DNA from: an uncultured Campylobacter sp.
GTDB taxonomy: Bacteria > Campylobacterota > Campylobacteria > Campylobacterales > Campylobacteraceae
Direction: 5' to 3'
Length of the DNA: 64,000 bases
Assembly: GCF_937980635.1 (NCBI RefSeq)
Contig: NZ_CALJPG010000010.1
Location: 1-64,000 of the forward strand
Part shown: positions 51,278 through 60,391 of the stretch, in pieces
Layout: the number at the start of each line of letters is the position of its first letter
Numbering within the stretch: position 1 is the first letter of the stretch
Program-made: the position numbers and the translations under genes
The notes under the pieces: model-generated
What the model was told of the DNA's origin: nothing
What the model saw: only the letters and a program-made list of their open reading frames with translations
Databases searched by the model: none

Positions 51278-51749
51278 TGTTTCTCCTTGTAAAAAATTAC
51301 GAGCAATGTTAGCGGCAAATCCTTAAATGAAATTTAAAAATGCTGCGTGTAATAAACTAATTTGATTTGTTGCGAATTTATATTAAGCTCGCTTTTTAAA
51401 TTCTTAGCTTGCATTATGAAAAATAGCGCTAAAAAATAGATGAAATTCTAAATTTGCATATATTAAATCGGGTCATTTTCCTTGAAATTTTTATTCGCTT
51501 TTTATAAAATTCTGCGTTTTTTAGAGTTCTGACGCAAAATTTAGCGTTTGTTTTGCGCATCTGCGAAGTGTACATCCGGATAGAAAATTTATCTCAAATC
51601 GCGTCTGGCAAGGCTTTAAGAGCGCTCCGCTTAAGCCTTGTTCGCTGAATTCTATGCCTCGCACATTGGTTTTCCGAGTGGATTGGCGAGCGAGGCGATT
51701 TTACATTTGCTTTAAAATACAGTTAGCGGTGCGCTTTGAGCGCAAAATT
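51278..51749. other. Non-coding stretch upstream of molbindin
   Basis: About 470 AT-rich bases. No ORF with a start site and no clear hairpin. It presumably carries the molbindin promoter. Confidence 0.45.
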
Positions 51750-52106
51750 TCAGCGCACCTTGCTTTGCAGAAAATCGCGCAGAATCATCGCATGGTTGCA
51801 GTGCTCGTCTTTTGCAGCGTATAGTAGCGTGACGATCGGCTCGTTTTTAACCTTTTTCAAAAATTCAGCTACGGCGGGATTTTGCTCAAGTTCAGCCAGG
51901 TAAAGCTCCTTAAAATGCGCGAAATTCTCAGGCTTATGCGCGAAAAGCTTGCGTATCTCGGTGCTAGGCGTTATATCTTTTGCCCACATATCAAGTTCCA
52001 GCGCGTCTTTTTTTACGCCGCGCGGCCACAGTCTGTCGCAAAGTACGCGAAAACCATCCCCTTCCTCTGCGCTCTCATAAACGCGCTTAATCTTAAATTT
52101 TGTCAT
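51750..52106 (-). CDS. DUF488 family protein
   Basis: 118 residues. KIKRVYESAEEGDGFRVLCD, RLWPRGVKKD, LRKLFAHKPE-type helix and TLLYAAKDEHCNHAMILRDF are DUF488 hallmarks. The family is common but its biochemistry is unknown; the conserved Arg/Asp/Cys cluster suggests an enzyme. Downstream of purF on the same strand, 20 bases apart. Confidence 0.93.
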   Translation of the reverse strand: MTKFKIKRVYESAEEGDGFRVLCDRLWPRGVKKDALELDMWAKDITPSTEIRKLFAHKPENFAHFKELYLAELEQNPAVAEFLKKVKNEPIVTLLYAAKDEHCNHAMILRDFLQSKVR

Positions 52107-52126
52107 AGTTTACTCCTTTGAATTTG

Positions 52127-53473
52127 CTAATCTTTGATGAAATAATCGCCGTCGAAGCTTACGAGTGAGTACTTGCGCTCGCTTCCAAGCGCCTCTACGA
52201 GATCCGGTACGCTAAGAAACGTGAGGCTGTCGGCGCCTATAAATTTGCAAATTTCATCTGTGCTCATATTTGCGGCGATCAGCTCGCGCACGCTCGGCGT
52301 GTCGATGCCGTAGCGCTCGGGGTACTTTAGCTCGGGGCTTGCGATACACATATGCACGCGCGCTGCGCCTGCATGGCGCAGAAGCTCGACGATCTTTTTG
52401 CTCGTGGTGCCGCGCACGATGCTGTCATCGATCACCGCGACGCTCTTGCCGTGTAGTGCCGCACCGATCGGATTTAGCTTGAGTTTGACCTTTAAATTTC
52501 GCACCTCTTGCGTCGGCTCGATGAAGGTGCGGCCGATGTAGTGGTTGCGCACGATCGCCATCTCAAAGGGGATTTTGCTCTCTTGCGCGAAACCTAGCGC
52601 CGCCGGTACGCCGCTATCGGGCACGGGCACGACGAAATCGGCTTTTAAACCCCCGCATTTTCGCGCGAGCGCGCCGCCCAGTTTTTTTCTGACCTCATAT
52701 ACATTTTTGCCCTCTACGACGCTGTCTGGGCGCGCAAAGTAGATGTATTCAAACGCGCAAATTCTAGCCTCCGCGGCTTTTAAAATTTCAAGCGAGCTAA
52801 ACTCATCCTTGCCCTCTTCGAAGATCACCATCTCGCCGGGCTTCACGTCGCGGACGAATTCGGCTCCTACGAGATCAAACGCGCAGGTTTCGCTCGCGAC
52901 GATGTAGCCACCGTCTTTGAGTCTGCCGATACTGAGCGGACGCACTCCGTAGCGATCGCGCACGGCAAACATCTTCGAGCGGCTTAAAATCAGAAGCGAA
53001 TATGCGCCCACGCACTGATTCAGAGCTTCGACGATACGGTCTTTTAGATGCTCCTGCTTGCTGCGTGCGATGAGATGCAAGATGTTTTCGGTGTCCATGC
53101 CGGACTGAAAGATCGCCCCCTCGCTTACGAGTTTGCGGCGAATTTCGTCTTTATTAATCAAATTTCCGTTATGAACGATCGAAATTTCGCCTAGCGCGTA
53201 GTTGCCCGCAACAGGCTGCGCGTCTTTCAGGCTGTCTGCGCCCGCGGTGCCGTAGCGGTTGTGGCCGATCGCGATGTTGCCCTTTAAAATTTCAAAACTC
53301 GCGAGGCTAAAAACCTCCGTCACGAGCCCTGTGGCTTTGATCGTTTTGATGTGATGGTTGAAGCTCGAGCTGATGCCGCTTGCCTCCTGGCCGCGGTGCT
53401 GCATGGCAAAAAGCCCGTAATACGCGGTTTTAGCCGCACCTTCGGAATTTATGACTCCCACGATTGCGCACAT
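52127..53473 (-). CDS. purF: Amidophosphoribosyltransferase
   Basis: 448 residues; first committed step of purine synthesis. The glutaminase domain starts with catalytic Cys2 (MCAIVGVINSEG) without propeptide; GHNRYGTAGA and HNGNLINKDE follow. The PRTase domain carries the PRPP loop VAVIDDSIVRGTTSKKIV. Four-cysteine Fe-S residues of the Bacillus type are not evident. Confidence 0.97.
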   Translation of the reverse strand: MCAIVGVINSEGAAKTAYYGLFAMQHRGQEASGISSSFNHHIKTIKATGLVTEVFSLASFEILKGNIAIGHNRYGTAGADSLKDAQPVAGNYALGEISIVHNGNLINKDEIRRKLVSEGAIFQSGMDTENILHLIARSKQEHLKDRIVEALNQCVGAYSLLILSRSKMFAVRDRYGVRPLSIGRLKDGGYIVASETCAFDLVGAEFVRDVKPGEMVIFEEGKDEFSSLEILKAAEARICAFEYIYFARPDSVVEGKNVYEVRKKLGGALARKCGGLKADFVVPVPDSGVPAALGFAQESKIPFEMAIVRNHYIGRTFIEPTQEVRNLKVKLKLNPIGAALHGKSVAVIDDSIVRGTTSKKIVELLRHAGAARVHMCIASPELKYPERYGIDTPSVRELIAANMSTDEICKFIGADSLTFLSVPDLVEALGSERKYSLVSFDGDYFIKD

Positions 53474-53546
53474 TTTCTAACCTCTTAAATTTTATTTTTT
53501 AGAAATTTATCTATATTTTGTTTTATCATTGACGGCTTGCCGTCCG

Positions 53547-53717
53547 TCATGTTGCCGGCGCCTCATCAAATAGATCGGCTGAAATTTTAAACCTCTCGGC
53601 GATATTCGCTCCGCCTTTGGCGTAGCTACCAAATAGTCCGACTTTGTAAATTCCAAAGCTTTCAAGCTCGGGCTTTAGCTCGCGCAAAAAATTTAAAATT
53701 TCATCTTTGGTTGGCAT
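53547..53717 (-). pseudogene. Truncated MNT-type nucleotidyltransferase
   Basis: 56 residues: begins MPTKDEILNFLRELKPELES and carries the nucleotidyltransferase core YKVGLFGSYAKGGA, then ends with LFDEAPAT. The family motif GSxAxG is present, but the following catalytic Asp pair (DSDID) and the rest of the domain are missing. MNT proteins act with HEPN partners as toxin-antitoxin pairs. A 21-codon ORF (53485-53550) overlaps its stop by ATGA. It may be a decayed antitoxin or a mini-protein of unknown use. Confidence 0.6.
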
Positions 53718-53746
53718 TTTTTCCTCTTAAATTTAGCCGCAAAGGT

Positions 53747-54508
53747 CTAGATTCCTAAGCAGTCGTCTATGCCGTAAAGCCCGCTATTTTGGGGCGCTAG
53801 CCAAACTGCGGCCCTTATCGCGCCTCTAGCAAAGGTTGCGCGCGAAGTTGCCGTATGATTTAGCTCGATAAATTCGCCATCTCCGTAAAATCCCACCGTG
53901 TGGCGCCCGACTATATCGCCTCCGCGCAGCGACATCACGGCGATCTCGTCCTTGCCGCGCTCGCCGATGAGCCCGTCGCGACCACTTACGCGCACGTCTT
54001 TTAAGCTTAGCTCGCGCTCGCTCGCGGCGCTTTCCGCAAGGCTCATCGCCGTGCCGCTCGGGGCGTCTTTTTTGTGGCGGTGGTGCATCTCTAAAATTTC
54101 GCAGTCAAAATCGCGCAGGCTCCTACTAGCAAGCGCTACGAGTTTGTTTAGCACCGCAACGCCCAGGCTCATATTCGTAGCGTGTAGTACGGGCATTTTT
54201 GCGCTGCATTCGCGCAGTAGCCGCTCGCCCTCATCGCCCAGAGCCGTTGTGCCGATGCAAAGCGGCTTTGGATGCGAAAGCGCAAATTCCATTAAATTTA
54301 TTGCGCCGTCTCGGATCGTGAAGTCTATCACGACGTCGCAGCCGCTAAAAAGCTCGTCGTAGCTGCTCGTTACGGCGCAGCTGGGCGTATAATCAAGCGG
54401 CGCAATCGTGTAGATTACGCTTGCTCGCGCCTGATCGAAATTTTTCAGGCATTCGTAGATCATCGTGCCCATTCTGCCGCTTCCGCCGTGAATTCCTATA
54501 TTTATCAT
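53747..54508 (-). CDS. dapB: 4-hydroxy-tetrahydrodipicolinate reductase
   Basis: 253 residues; lysine/DAP pathway. The NAD(P)-binding loop GIHGGSGRMGTMI, VVIDFTIRDGAINL, the catalytic EMHHRHKKDAPSGTAM and GDGEFIELNHTATSRATFAR are present. Works upstream of dapF in the pathway. Confidence 0.97.
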   Translation of the reverse strand: MINIGIHGGSGRMGTMIYECLKNFDQARASVIYTIAPLDYTPSCAVTSSYDELFSGCDVVIDFTIRDGAINLMEFALSHPKPLCIGTTALGDEGERLLRECSAKMPVLHATNMSLGVAVLNKLVALASRSLRDFDCEILEMHHRHKKDAPSGTAMSLAESAASERELSLKDVRVSGRDGLIGERGKDEIAVMSLRGGDIVGRHTVGFYGDGEFIELNHTATSRATFARGAIRAAVWLAPQNSGLYGIDDCLGI

Positions 54509-54558
54509 CGCCGTTCCTTTAAATTTAGTCCGCTTAGTATAGCCAAATTTTGCTTACA

Positions 54559-57500
54559 CTACCTCTCTACGCTGAGACTTAGCGGGATAAAGCTGTTTTG
54601 TTTAAGCTCGGCTTCGCTCGGCTTTTTGATCTCTATGCGAGAGGCGCTTACGCCGCGCTGCACGAGTGCCGCTTGCACGGCAGTCGCCCTGGCAAGGGCT
54701 AACTCATCAAGACGCGAACGGGTAAATTTCTGCGCCCCTATCAGCTCCTCCATCGCCTCATCGCCGCCGGATTTGATGCCGTATTTGATCTTAAGCGCCG
54801 CTATGGCTTCGTCCGTGGAGAGGCCTTGTTTATTGGACATCAGCGTGAGGGTATTTTGCAGCGAGCGCCTTTTAAACTCGTGAGTATCGAGCTTTTCGTT
54901 ATACGCAGAGTTTAGAATGATCTTAAGTTCGGGCTTGGCTTTTGCGACCTTGGCTAAATCATCTATTTTAGAGTTTTCGCTGATTAAAATTTCGCTGCTC
55001 GCCGCCTCAAAATCGATACTTTCGAGCTTTTTCGTATCTACGCCCGCGATCTTTCCCATAAATCTAAACGGACTTAACACGATATCCGAGAGCAGCTTTT
55101 TGATTGCGCCCCAAACCAGCGCGCCGTAGCTAAATTTCGGATCGCTCAGCGTGCCGCTTAGAGGCAGGCTAATATCGATCTGATCGTCGCTGTCCTTTAG
55201 GATCGATACCGCTAGCCCGATCGGAAGGCTCAGCGCATCCTTGCTCTGCACCTCTTTGCCGAGCTTGAAGCGGTCTAAATTTAGATCATTGCTTGCGTTT
55301 AGCTTGCCATCGTCGATTTTGTAGGCAAGTTTTAAATTTAACTTGCCGCCCGCGATTTCATTGCCGATATATTTGGCGGTATAGGGCGATGCGGGCACAA
55401 GCGGAATCTCCTTTAAAACGACGTTTATGTCGCTTTTGCGTTTAAAGTCCAGCGGATAGGCGCGCGCCGTGATGCTCGCTAACCCGCTTCCGCTTACGAG
55501 CGAGCTAAGCTTGATATCCGCCGCTCGCTTCGGGCTGATCTCGCTGATGCTTGCTTTCATATCGCTGATGCGCAGTTTAAAGGGTGTTGCTAGACTCTCA
55601 TCAGTGAAATTTAAACTTCCGCCGCTAAGCGAGATATTTTTTACGCTCCAGGCAAAGTTTGCCTTGCTTTTTGCGGATCTTCTAGGCGCAGCTTGGGCGG
55701 GCTTTGCAGTCTGCTTTAGCTGCGCGGCGGGCTTTATCAGTGAAGTTAAATTTAAACGCCTATCTTTATTTAGCGAGATATTTGCCGCGGGCGAGCCAAG
55801 AGTGATCTTATTTAGCGTGAGAGAGCTTGGGCTTAGCGTGATTTGCGCGACATTCAGCGACGCAAGGGAGAAAATTTTATCCCTGCCCGAGCTTAGCGCC
55901 AAGCCCTTGCCTGAAAGCTTTGCTTCGAGCGATAATGCGTTTGAAAGCTTCAGCTGCCCTTGCATAGCGAGCTCGCCTGCGATGGAGCCCGTGATAAATT
56001 CCGCCGCATATTTGTTAAAGACGCCCAAGTTCGGCGCATTTAGGCTGAAGCTCACGCCCGCGTTAAGCGGCGCGATGCTAGCCTTGCCGTCCGCGTTAGC
56101 GGTGATTTCGCCCGAGATAAGGCTTGCTTTGATGCCGAAGGGCTCGGCGAAATTTGAGCTTAGCCCGCTTAGCGTGGCGCTGAAATCCTTGATCTCGTGC
56201 ACGTTGTTTTTAACGATAAAGCTCTCGCCGATCTTAGCCTTTGCGCCCGTTACGGAGGCCTCGCCGATCTTAAATTTTAAAGCGGGGCTTTTGGCGGGCT
56301 TTTTAGAATCCGAATTTGCGCCGCTTGCCGTAGAGTTTACATCCGCCGGGTTTGTATCGCCCACGCTCGCCGTTTTTTTAAAGCTCGCGTGATTTTTAGA
56401 GATTGCGTTTAAGATCGCCAGATCGTTTATGCTTTTGGCGCCGTTAACGCCCACTTCCGAGTTGAAAAACGGCTCGTTTAGCAAAATTTTATCCACGCCC
56501 AGATCGAGATCCGCGACGTTAAATTTCACCCCTTGCACGCCGAAGCTTTCAAATCCGCTAAAAATTCCGTTTTTGTTTGCTATTTTGGAGTTTGAAATTT
56601 TAGCAAACTTCAGACTTGCGCCGTTTTGCATGCCCTCTTTGTCGTAGCTAAATGCGCCCAGCTCGGTTGCGGCGACCGAAATTTTATCGCTGCGTGCTAG
56701 CGTAATCTGCGTATCCGCGATACTAAAGGCGCCAAAACCCGTATGAAGGGCCGTATCGTTACCTTCGGCGTTAAATTTTAAGAAATTTTCCGTGATTTTA
56801 GTATCGTTTGAGACGACCGAAATTTGCGGGTTTGCAAAGCTTGAGCGGTTTAGATCTACGCTTTTTACGGCGGAGTTTAGCCGCAAGTTTGCCCCCGTTT
56901 TATTAAAATCCAGCGCAAAATCCGCGACCCGTGCGCCCTCAAAACCCGTGGAAATTTTAGTTTCGTTCATATCGTATTTTGCGCCTGAAACTAGCACTTG
57001 CGGGATTACCACTTTGCCTGAAATTTCATTCGAGATGTCCGTATTCAGCTCAAAGCTCGGGATTTTCAGCGAGTCTAGCGAAATTAAGCTTTGATCTTGC
57101 AAAATTTCTAGGCTTTGCAGCTCGAGCTTTGAGTTTTCAAGCGCAAATTTTATATTTTCATCGATGCTCAATCGGTAATTCAGCTCGGCGGAAAGGAAGC
57201 CGTTTTTAAACCGCACGCCGCTAGGATCGAGGTATGATAGCCAAAACGGATCGATTTTCAGTCGCGAGATATCTACCTTGCCGTGTAGACGAAGAGGCGC
57301 CAGGTCGATGGCTCCATCGAAGCTCAGCGCGTCGTATGTACGCGAAACGGCGCTTAAATCGTGCTCGCCGATCGTTTCATCCTTTAAATTTAGTCCGTTG
57401 ATCTCATAATTTAGCTCGGTCGAAATGAGCGAAAATGGCCTTTTTAGGGAGTTATCGACGTAGCCCAGAGAGCCGCGCTCGATCTTAAAATTATTCAGCG

Positions 57501-57921
57501 TGACGTTGAAGCTGGAGTTTTCATCCTTGTTTTCGCTCTTTTGCTCTGAAAGTAGCGGCTCAAAATTGAAGGTGCCGTTTTGCTCGCGCTCGACGTGAAA
57601 TTTAGGGGATTTAAGATGTAAAATTTCTACCGCGAGAGTCTTTTTAAAAAGCTTTGAAAAACCGATTTTTAAATTTATCTCATCGGCGCTAAACAGCGGC
57701 TTAAAGGTGCTAAGCTCCGGCTTGGTAACGTTTAGCTCGTAGGTAAAGGGGTTAAATTTAGCATCTTGCACGCTAAAGCTTGCTCTGCCCTCTAAAATTT
57801 TAGGCAGCGCCTTTTCGATAAAAAGCGGCACGCCGAAAAAGCCCGCAAGCACGTAAAATAGCGCAAATCCGCCCAAGCCGCAAGCAAACTTACGCCAGTG
57901 TTTTATAAAAAAATTTTTCAT
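54559..57921 (-). CDS. Giant AsmA/DUF748-family membrane protein
   Basis: 1120 residues. An N-terminal membrane anchor (FACGLGGFALFYVLAGFFGV) precedes a long periplasmic beta-rich region with repeated AsmA-like units (FSVQDAKFNPFTYELNVTKP; KIERGSLGYVDNSL; SLSGGSLNFTDESLATPFKL). This is DUF748, part of the AsmA/TamB-like bridge proteins that move phospholipid between membranes (family knowledge). Residues near 520-550 hold a polar NPADVNSTASGANSDSKKPA linker. The C-terminus resembles an OmpA-type segment (LKIILNSAYNEKLDTHEFKR). Start chosen at 57921 (MKNFFIKHWRKF); earlier Met residues are possible. Confidence 0.85.
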   Translation of the reverse strand: MKNFFIKHWRKFACGLGGFALFYVLAGFFGVPLFIEKALPKILEGRASFSVQDAKFNPFTYELNVTKPELSTFKPLFSADEINLKIGFSKLFKKTLAVEILHLKSPKFHVEREQNGTFNFEPLLSEQKSENKDENSSFNVTLNNFKIERGSLGYVDNSLKRPFSLISTELNYEINGLNLKDETIGEHDLSAVSRTYDALSFDGAIDLAPLRLHGKVDISRLKIDPFWLSYLDPSGVRFKNGFLSAELNYRLSIDENIKFALENSKLELQSLEILQDQSLISLDSLKIPSFELNTDISNEISGKVVIPQVLVSGAKYDMNETKISTGFEGARVADFALDFNKTGANLRLNSAVKSVDLNRSSFANPQISVVSNDTKITENFLKFNAEGNDTALHTGFGAFSIADTQITLARSDKISVAATELGAFSYDKEGMQNGASLKFAKISNSKIANKNGIFSGFESFGVQGVKFNVADLDLGVDKILLNEPFFNSEVGVNGAKSINDLAILNAISKNHASFKKTASVGDTNPADVNSTASGANSDSKKPAKSPALKFKIGEASVTGAKAKIGESFIVKNNVHEIKDFSATLSGLSSNFAEPFGIKASLISGEITANADGKASIAPLNAGVSFSLNAPNLGVFNKYAAEFITGSIAGELAMQGQLKLSNALSLEAKLSGKGLALSSGRDKIFSLASLNVAQITLSPSSLTLNKITLGSPAANISLNKDRRLNLTSLIKPAAQLKQTAKPAQAAPRRSAKSKANFAWSVKNISLSGGSLNFTDESLATPFKLRISDMKASISEISPKRAADIKLSSLVSGSGLASITARAYPLDFKRKSDINVVLKEIPLVPASPYTAKYIGNEIAGGKLNLKLAYKIDDGKLNASNDLNLDRFKLGKEVQSKDALSLPIGLAVSILKDSDDQIDISLPLSGTLSDPKFSYGALVWGAIKKLLSDIVLSPFRFMGKIAGVDTKKLESIDFEAASSEILISENSKIDDLAKVAKAKPELKIILNSAYNEKLDTHEFKRRSLQNTLTLMSNKQGLSTDEAIAALKIKYGIKSGGDEAMEELIGAQKFTRSRLDELALARATAVQAALVQRGVSASRIEIKKPSEAELKQNSFIPLSLSVER

Positions 57922-57986
57922 TTTTCCGCTCATTAATTTTGATAGCGTAAAATTATATCCAAAAATTTCGTGCAAAGGGTTAAATT

Positions 57987-59120
57987 TTGCTGGTTCACAT
58001 CTGCTGCTCGGTCGATTGCGATTATTTTTTGCGCCGCTTAAAAGAGCTCACGCAAGAGCCGCTAATAGGCTATTTCTACGATCCAAACATCCACCCCTAT
58101 GGCGAATATGTTCTTAGAATGCACGACGCGAAGCGGGTTTGCGAGAATTTAGGGATTAAATTTATCCCGGGCGAGTATGATTTACAGGGCTGGCTAGACG
58201 GCGCGCGCGGGCTTGAAAATGAGCCCGAGAAAGGCGCGCGCTGCGAGTTTTGCTTTGATTTTCGTATGCAAAAAACGGCCGAGCTCGCGCTAAGTTTGGG
58301 CCAGCGTAAAATCACCACGACTCTTCTTATGAGTCCCAAAAAATCGCACTCTCAGCTCTGCGCCTCGCTACAGCGCATTTGCAAGCGCTACGGACTGGAG
58401 TTTATCGCGCCCAATTTTCGTAAAAACGGCGGCACGAACGAGCAGTTTGCGCTTGCGAAAAAAGATGCGCTCTATCATCAAAACTACTGTGGTTGCATCT
58501 ATGCGCTTACGGCACAGCGGAATGAGCAGCGAAAGACCGAGCGGAATTCGGGCGGAATTTTGACGGCGGATTTGAGACGAAATTTAGCCTGCGATGCCGA
58601 AATTTACGAGCTAATGTCGCCGATTGATCGGCAAATCTTGCCCGCTTCGGTAGAGGAGAAATTGAAATTTTACAAAAAGCTTTGCTCGCTCGAAAAAAAA
58701 GGTGTGAAATTTAACGTGCTGCGCGATCGGTTTTTAAACTACCGCTTGTTGCGCGCATGGATTAAATTCGACGGCGAGGTTGTGCCTTCGTTTGTGCTAT
58801 TTGGCTCGCATTTTACGCGCGAAAACGTGAAGTTTAACGTGGAGCGGGATTGTGAAATTTTTTGCAGCGGCAAGGGGGAGATTAAAATTTTAAACCTGGC
58901 GAAATTTAACGAAATTTCAAGATCAAATTTCAAAAGTGTATCCGAAATGCTAAAAAATCCGCCGAGTCTCGCGCGCCAAAATAAAACTCGCGTCGCCCTG
59001 TGCGCTGCGGGCTCGCTCTCGCCGATCATCGTCACGGACGAGATAAGAGCCGCCAAAGTTCAAATTTACGGGCTCTCGCGCATATTTTTAGATGTTAGGG
59101 AAATTTTAGTAAGAATTTGA
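57987..59120 (+). CDS. queH: Epoxyqueuosine reductase QueH
   Basis: 377 residues; final step of queuosine tRNA modification, the QueG-independent enzyme (DUF208). HICCSVDCDYFLRRLKE holds the N-terminal Cys pair, FYDPNIHPYGEY is the conserved strand, and CEFCFDFRM and YCGCIYAL complete the Fe-S and metal cysteines. TTG start with AAAGGG upstream. The C-terminal 150 residues are an extension beyond the core family. Confidence 0.88.
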   Translation: MLVHICCSVDCDYFLRRLKELTQEPLIGYFYDPNIHPYGEYVLRMHDAKRVCENLGIKFIPGEYDLQGWLDGARGLENEPEKGARCEFCFDFRMQKTAELALSLGQRKITTTLLMSPKKSHSQLCASLQRICKRYGLEFIAPNFRKNGGTNEQFALAKKDALYHQNYCGCIYALTAQRNEQRKTERNSGGILTADLRRNLACDAEIYELMSPIDRQILPASVEEKLKFYKKLCSLEKKGVKFNVLRDRFLNYRLLRAWIKFDGEVVPSFVLFGSHFTRENVKFNVERDCEIFCSGKGEIKILNLAKFNEISRSNFKSVSEMLKNPPSLARQNKTRVALCAAGSLSPIIVTDEIRAAKVQIYGLSRIFLDVREILVRI

Positions 59121-59153
59121 TAAGATTCTAAAATTTCTAAAAAAGGCAGATCA

Positions 59154-59603
59154 ATGATAGATATAAACGAAATTCTCTCCATCCTACCTCATCGTTTTCC
59201 GTTTTTGCTGATAGATCGCGTCGAAGAGCTCAGCATAGGCGAAAGCATCAAGGCCTATAAAAACGTAACCTACAACGAGCAGATCTTTCAGGGTCACTTC
59301 CCAGGCCATCCGATCTATCCGGGCGTAATGATAATCGAGGGCTTAGCGCAGGCAGGCGGCGTGCTGGCGTTTAAGAGCATGGAGAAAGACGGCGCCAATT
59401 TAAGCGATAAGGTCGTGTATTTTATGAGTATCGACAACGCTAAATTTAGAAACCCGGTCCGCCCCGGCGACAAGCTTGAGTATCGTATCAGCGTAATCAA
59501 ACACCGCGGACGCATCTGGGTGCTAAAGGGCGAAGCCTACATCAACAACGGCGCCACATTGGCTGCGCAGGCTGAACTTCAAGCGATGATAATGGATAAA
59601 TGA
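59154..59603 (+). CDS. fabZ: 3-hydroxyacyl-ACP dehydratase FabZ
   Basis: 149 residues; hot-dog fold. ILPHRFPFLLIDRVEEL with the catalytic His lies in the neighbouring segment GHFPGHPIYPGVMIIEGLAQ, with the Glu. Fatty-acid elongation. Overlaps lpxA by 4 bases (ATGA), a pairing shared by many proteobacteria. Confidence 0.98.
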   Translation: MIDINEILSILPHRFPFLLIDRVEELSIGESIKAYKNVTYNEQIFQGHFPGHPIYPGVMIIEGLAQAGGVLAFKSMEKDGANLSDKVVYFMSIDNAKFRNPVRPGDKLEYRISVIKHRGRIWVLKGEAYINNGATLAAQAELQAMIMDK

Positions 59604-60391
59604 TGGCTAAAGTTCACCACACGGCGATCATCGAGGACGGCGCCCAGATCGGAGCCGAGGTTGTGATCGAGCCGTATGCTTTCGTAAGCGCGCAGGCCAA
59701 AATTGGCGACGGCTGCACGATCAAGCAGGGCGCGCGCATCATCGGAGATACGCAAATCGGCAAGGGCTCTAAAATTTTTTCATACGCTATCGTGGGTGAA
59801 ATTCCGCAGGATATGAGCTTTGAAGATGGCGAGCGCACGGGGCTAATCATCGGCAAAAACGCTACGATTCACGAGTTTTGCACGATCAGCTCGGGCTCGC
59901 ATAAGGGCGACGGATTTACGCGCATCGGCGATAATCTATTTATGATGGCGTATTGCCATATCGCGCACGATTGCGTGCTGGGAAGCAACATAATCTTAGC
60001 CAACAACGCCACGCTCGCAGGTCACGTCGTAATGGGCGATTATGCCGTTATCGGCGGGCTTACCCCGGTGCATCAGTTCGTCCAAATAGGCGAGAGCTGC
60101 ATGATCGCAGGGGCTAGCGCGCTTAGTCAGGACGTGGTGCCGTTTTGCCTAGCCGAGGGGAATCGCGCCTATATCCGCGGGCTAAATTTAACGGGCATCC
60201 GCCGCCGCTTCGATAAAGAGACGGTCGAGACGATAAATCGGGCGTATAAATTTTTATTCAACCAGGGTGGGGGCTTAAAGGAGCAGGCGCAAATTTTATT
60301 AAACGAAACGAGCGATCAAAACGTGCGCAAGATGTGCGAGTTTATAATCAACACAAAACGCGGAATTCCGCTAGATAAGGGTAAAATTTAA
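59600..60391 (+). CDS. lpxA: UDP-N-acetylglucosamine acyltransferase
   Basis: 263 residues; first step of lipid A synthesis. Left-handed beta-helix hexapeptide repeats (AQIGAEVVIEPYAFVSAQAK, LAGHVVMGDYAVIGG), the catalytic His in MMAYCHIAHDCVLG, and a C-terminal helical domain. Overlaps clpX by one base. Confidence 0.97.
   Translation: MMAKVHHTAIIEDGAQIGAEVVIEPYAFVSAQAKIGDGCTIKQGARIIGDTQIGKGSKIFSYAIVGEIPQDMSFEDGERTGLIIGKNATIHEFCTISSGSHKGDGFTRIGDNLFMMAYCHIAHDCVLGSNIILANNATLAGHVVMGDYAVIGGLTPVHQFVQIGESCMIAGASALSQDVVPFCLAEGNRAYIRGLNLTGIRRRFDKETVETINRAYKFLFNQGGGLKEQAQILLNETSDQNVRKMCEFIINTKRGIPLDKGKI

Noticed and set aside
55469..56392. 307-codon rightward ORF opposite the AsmA gene
   Set aside because: Antisense of a beta-rich repeat protein; low-complexity Leu/Ser/Ala composition typical of shadows.
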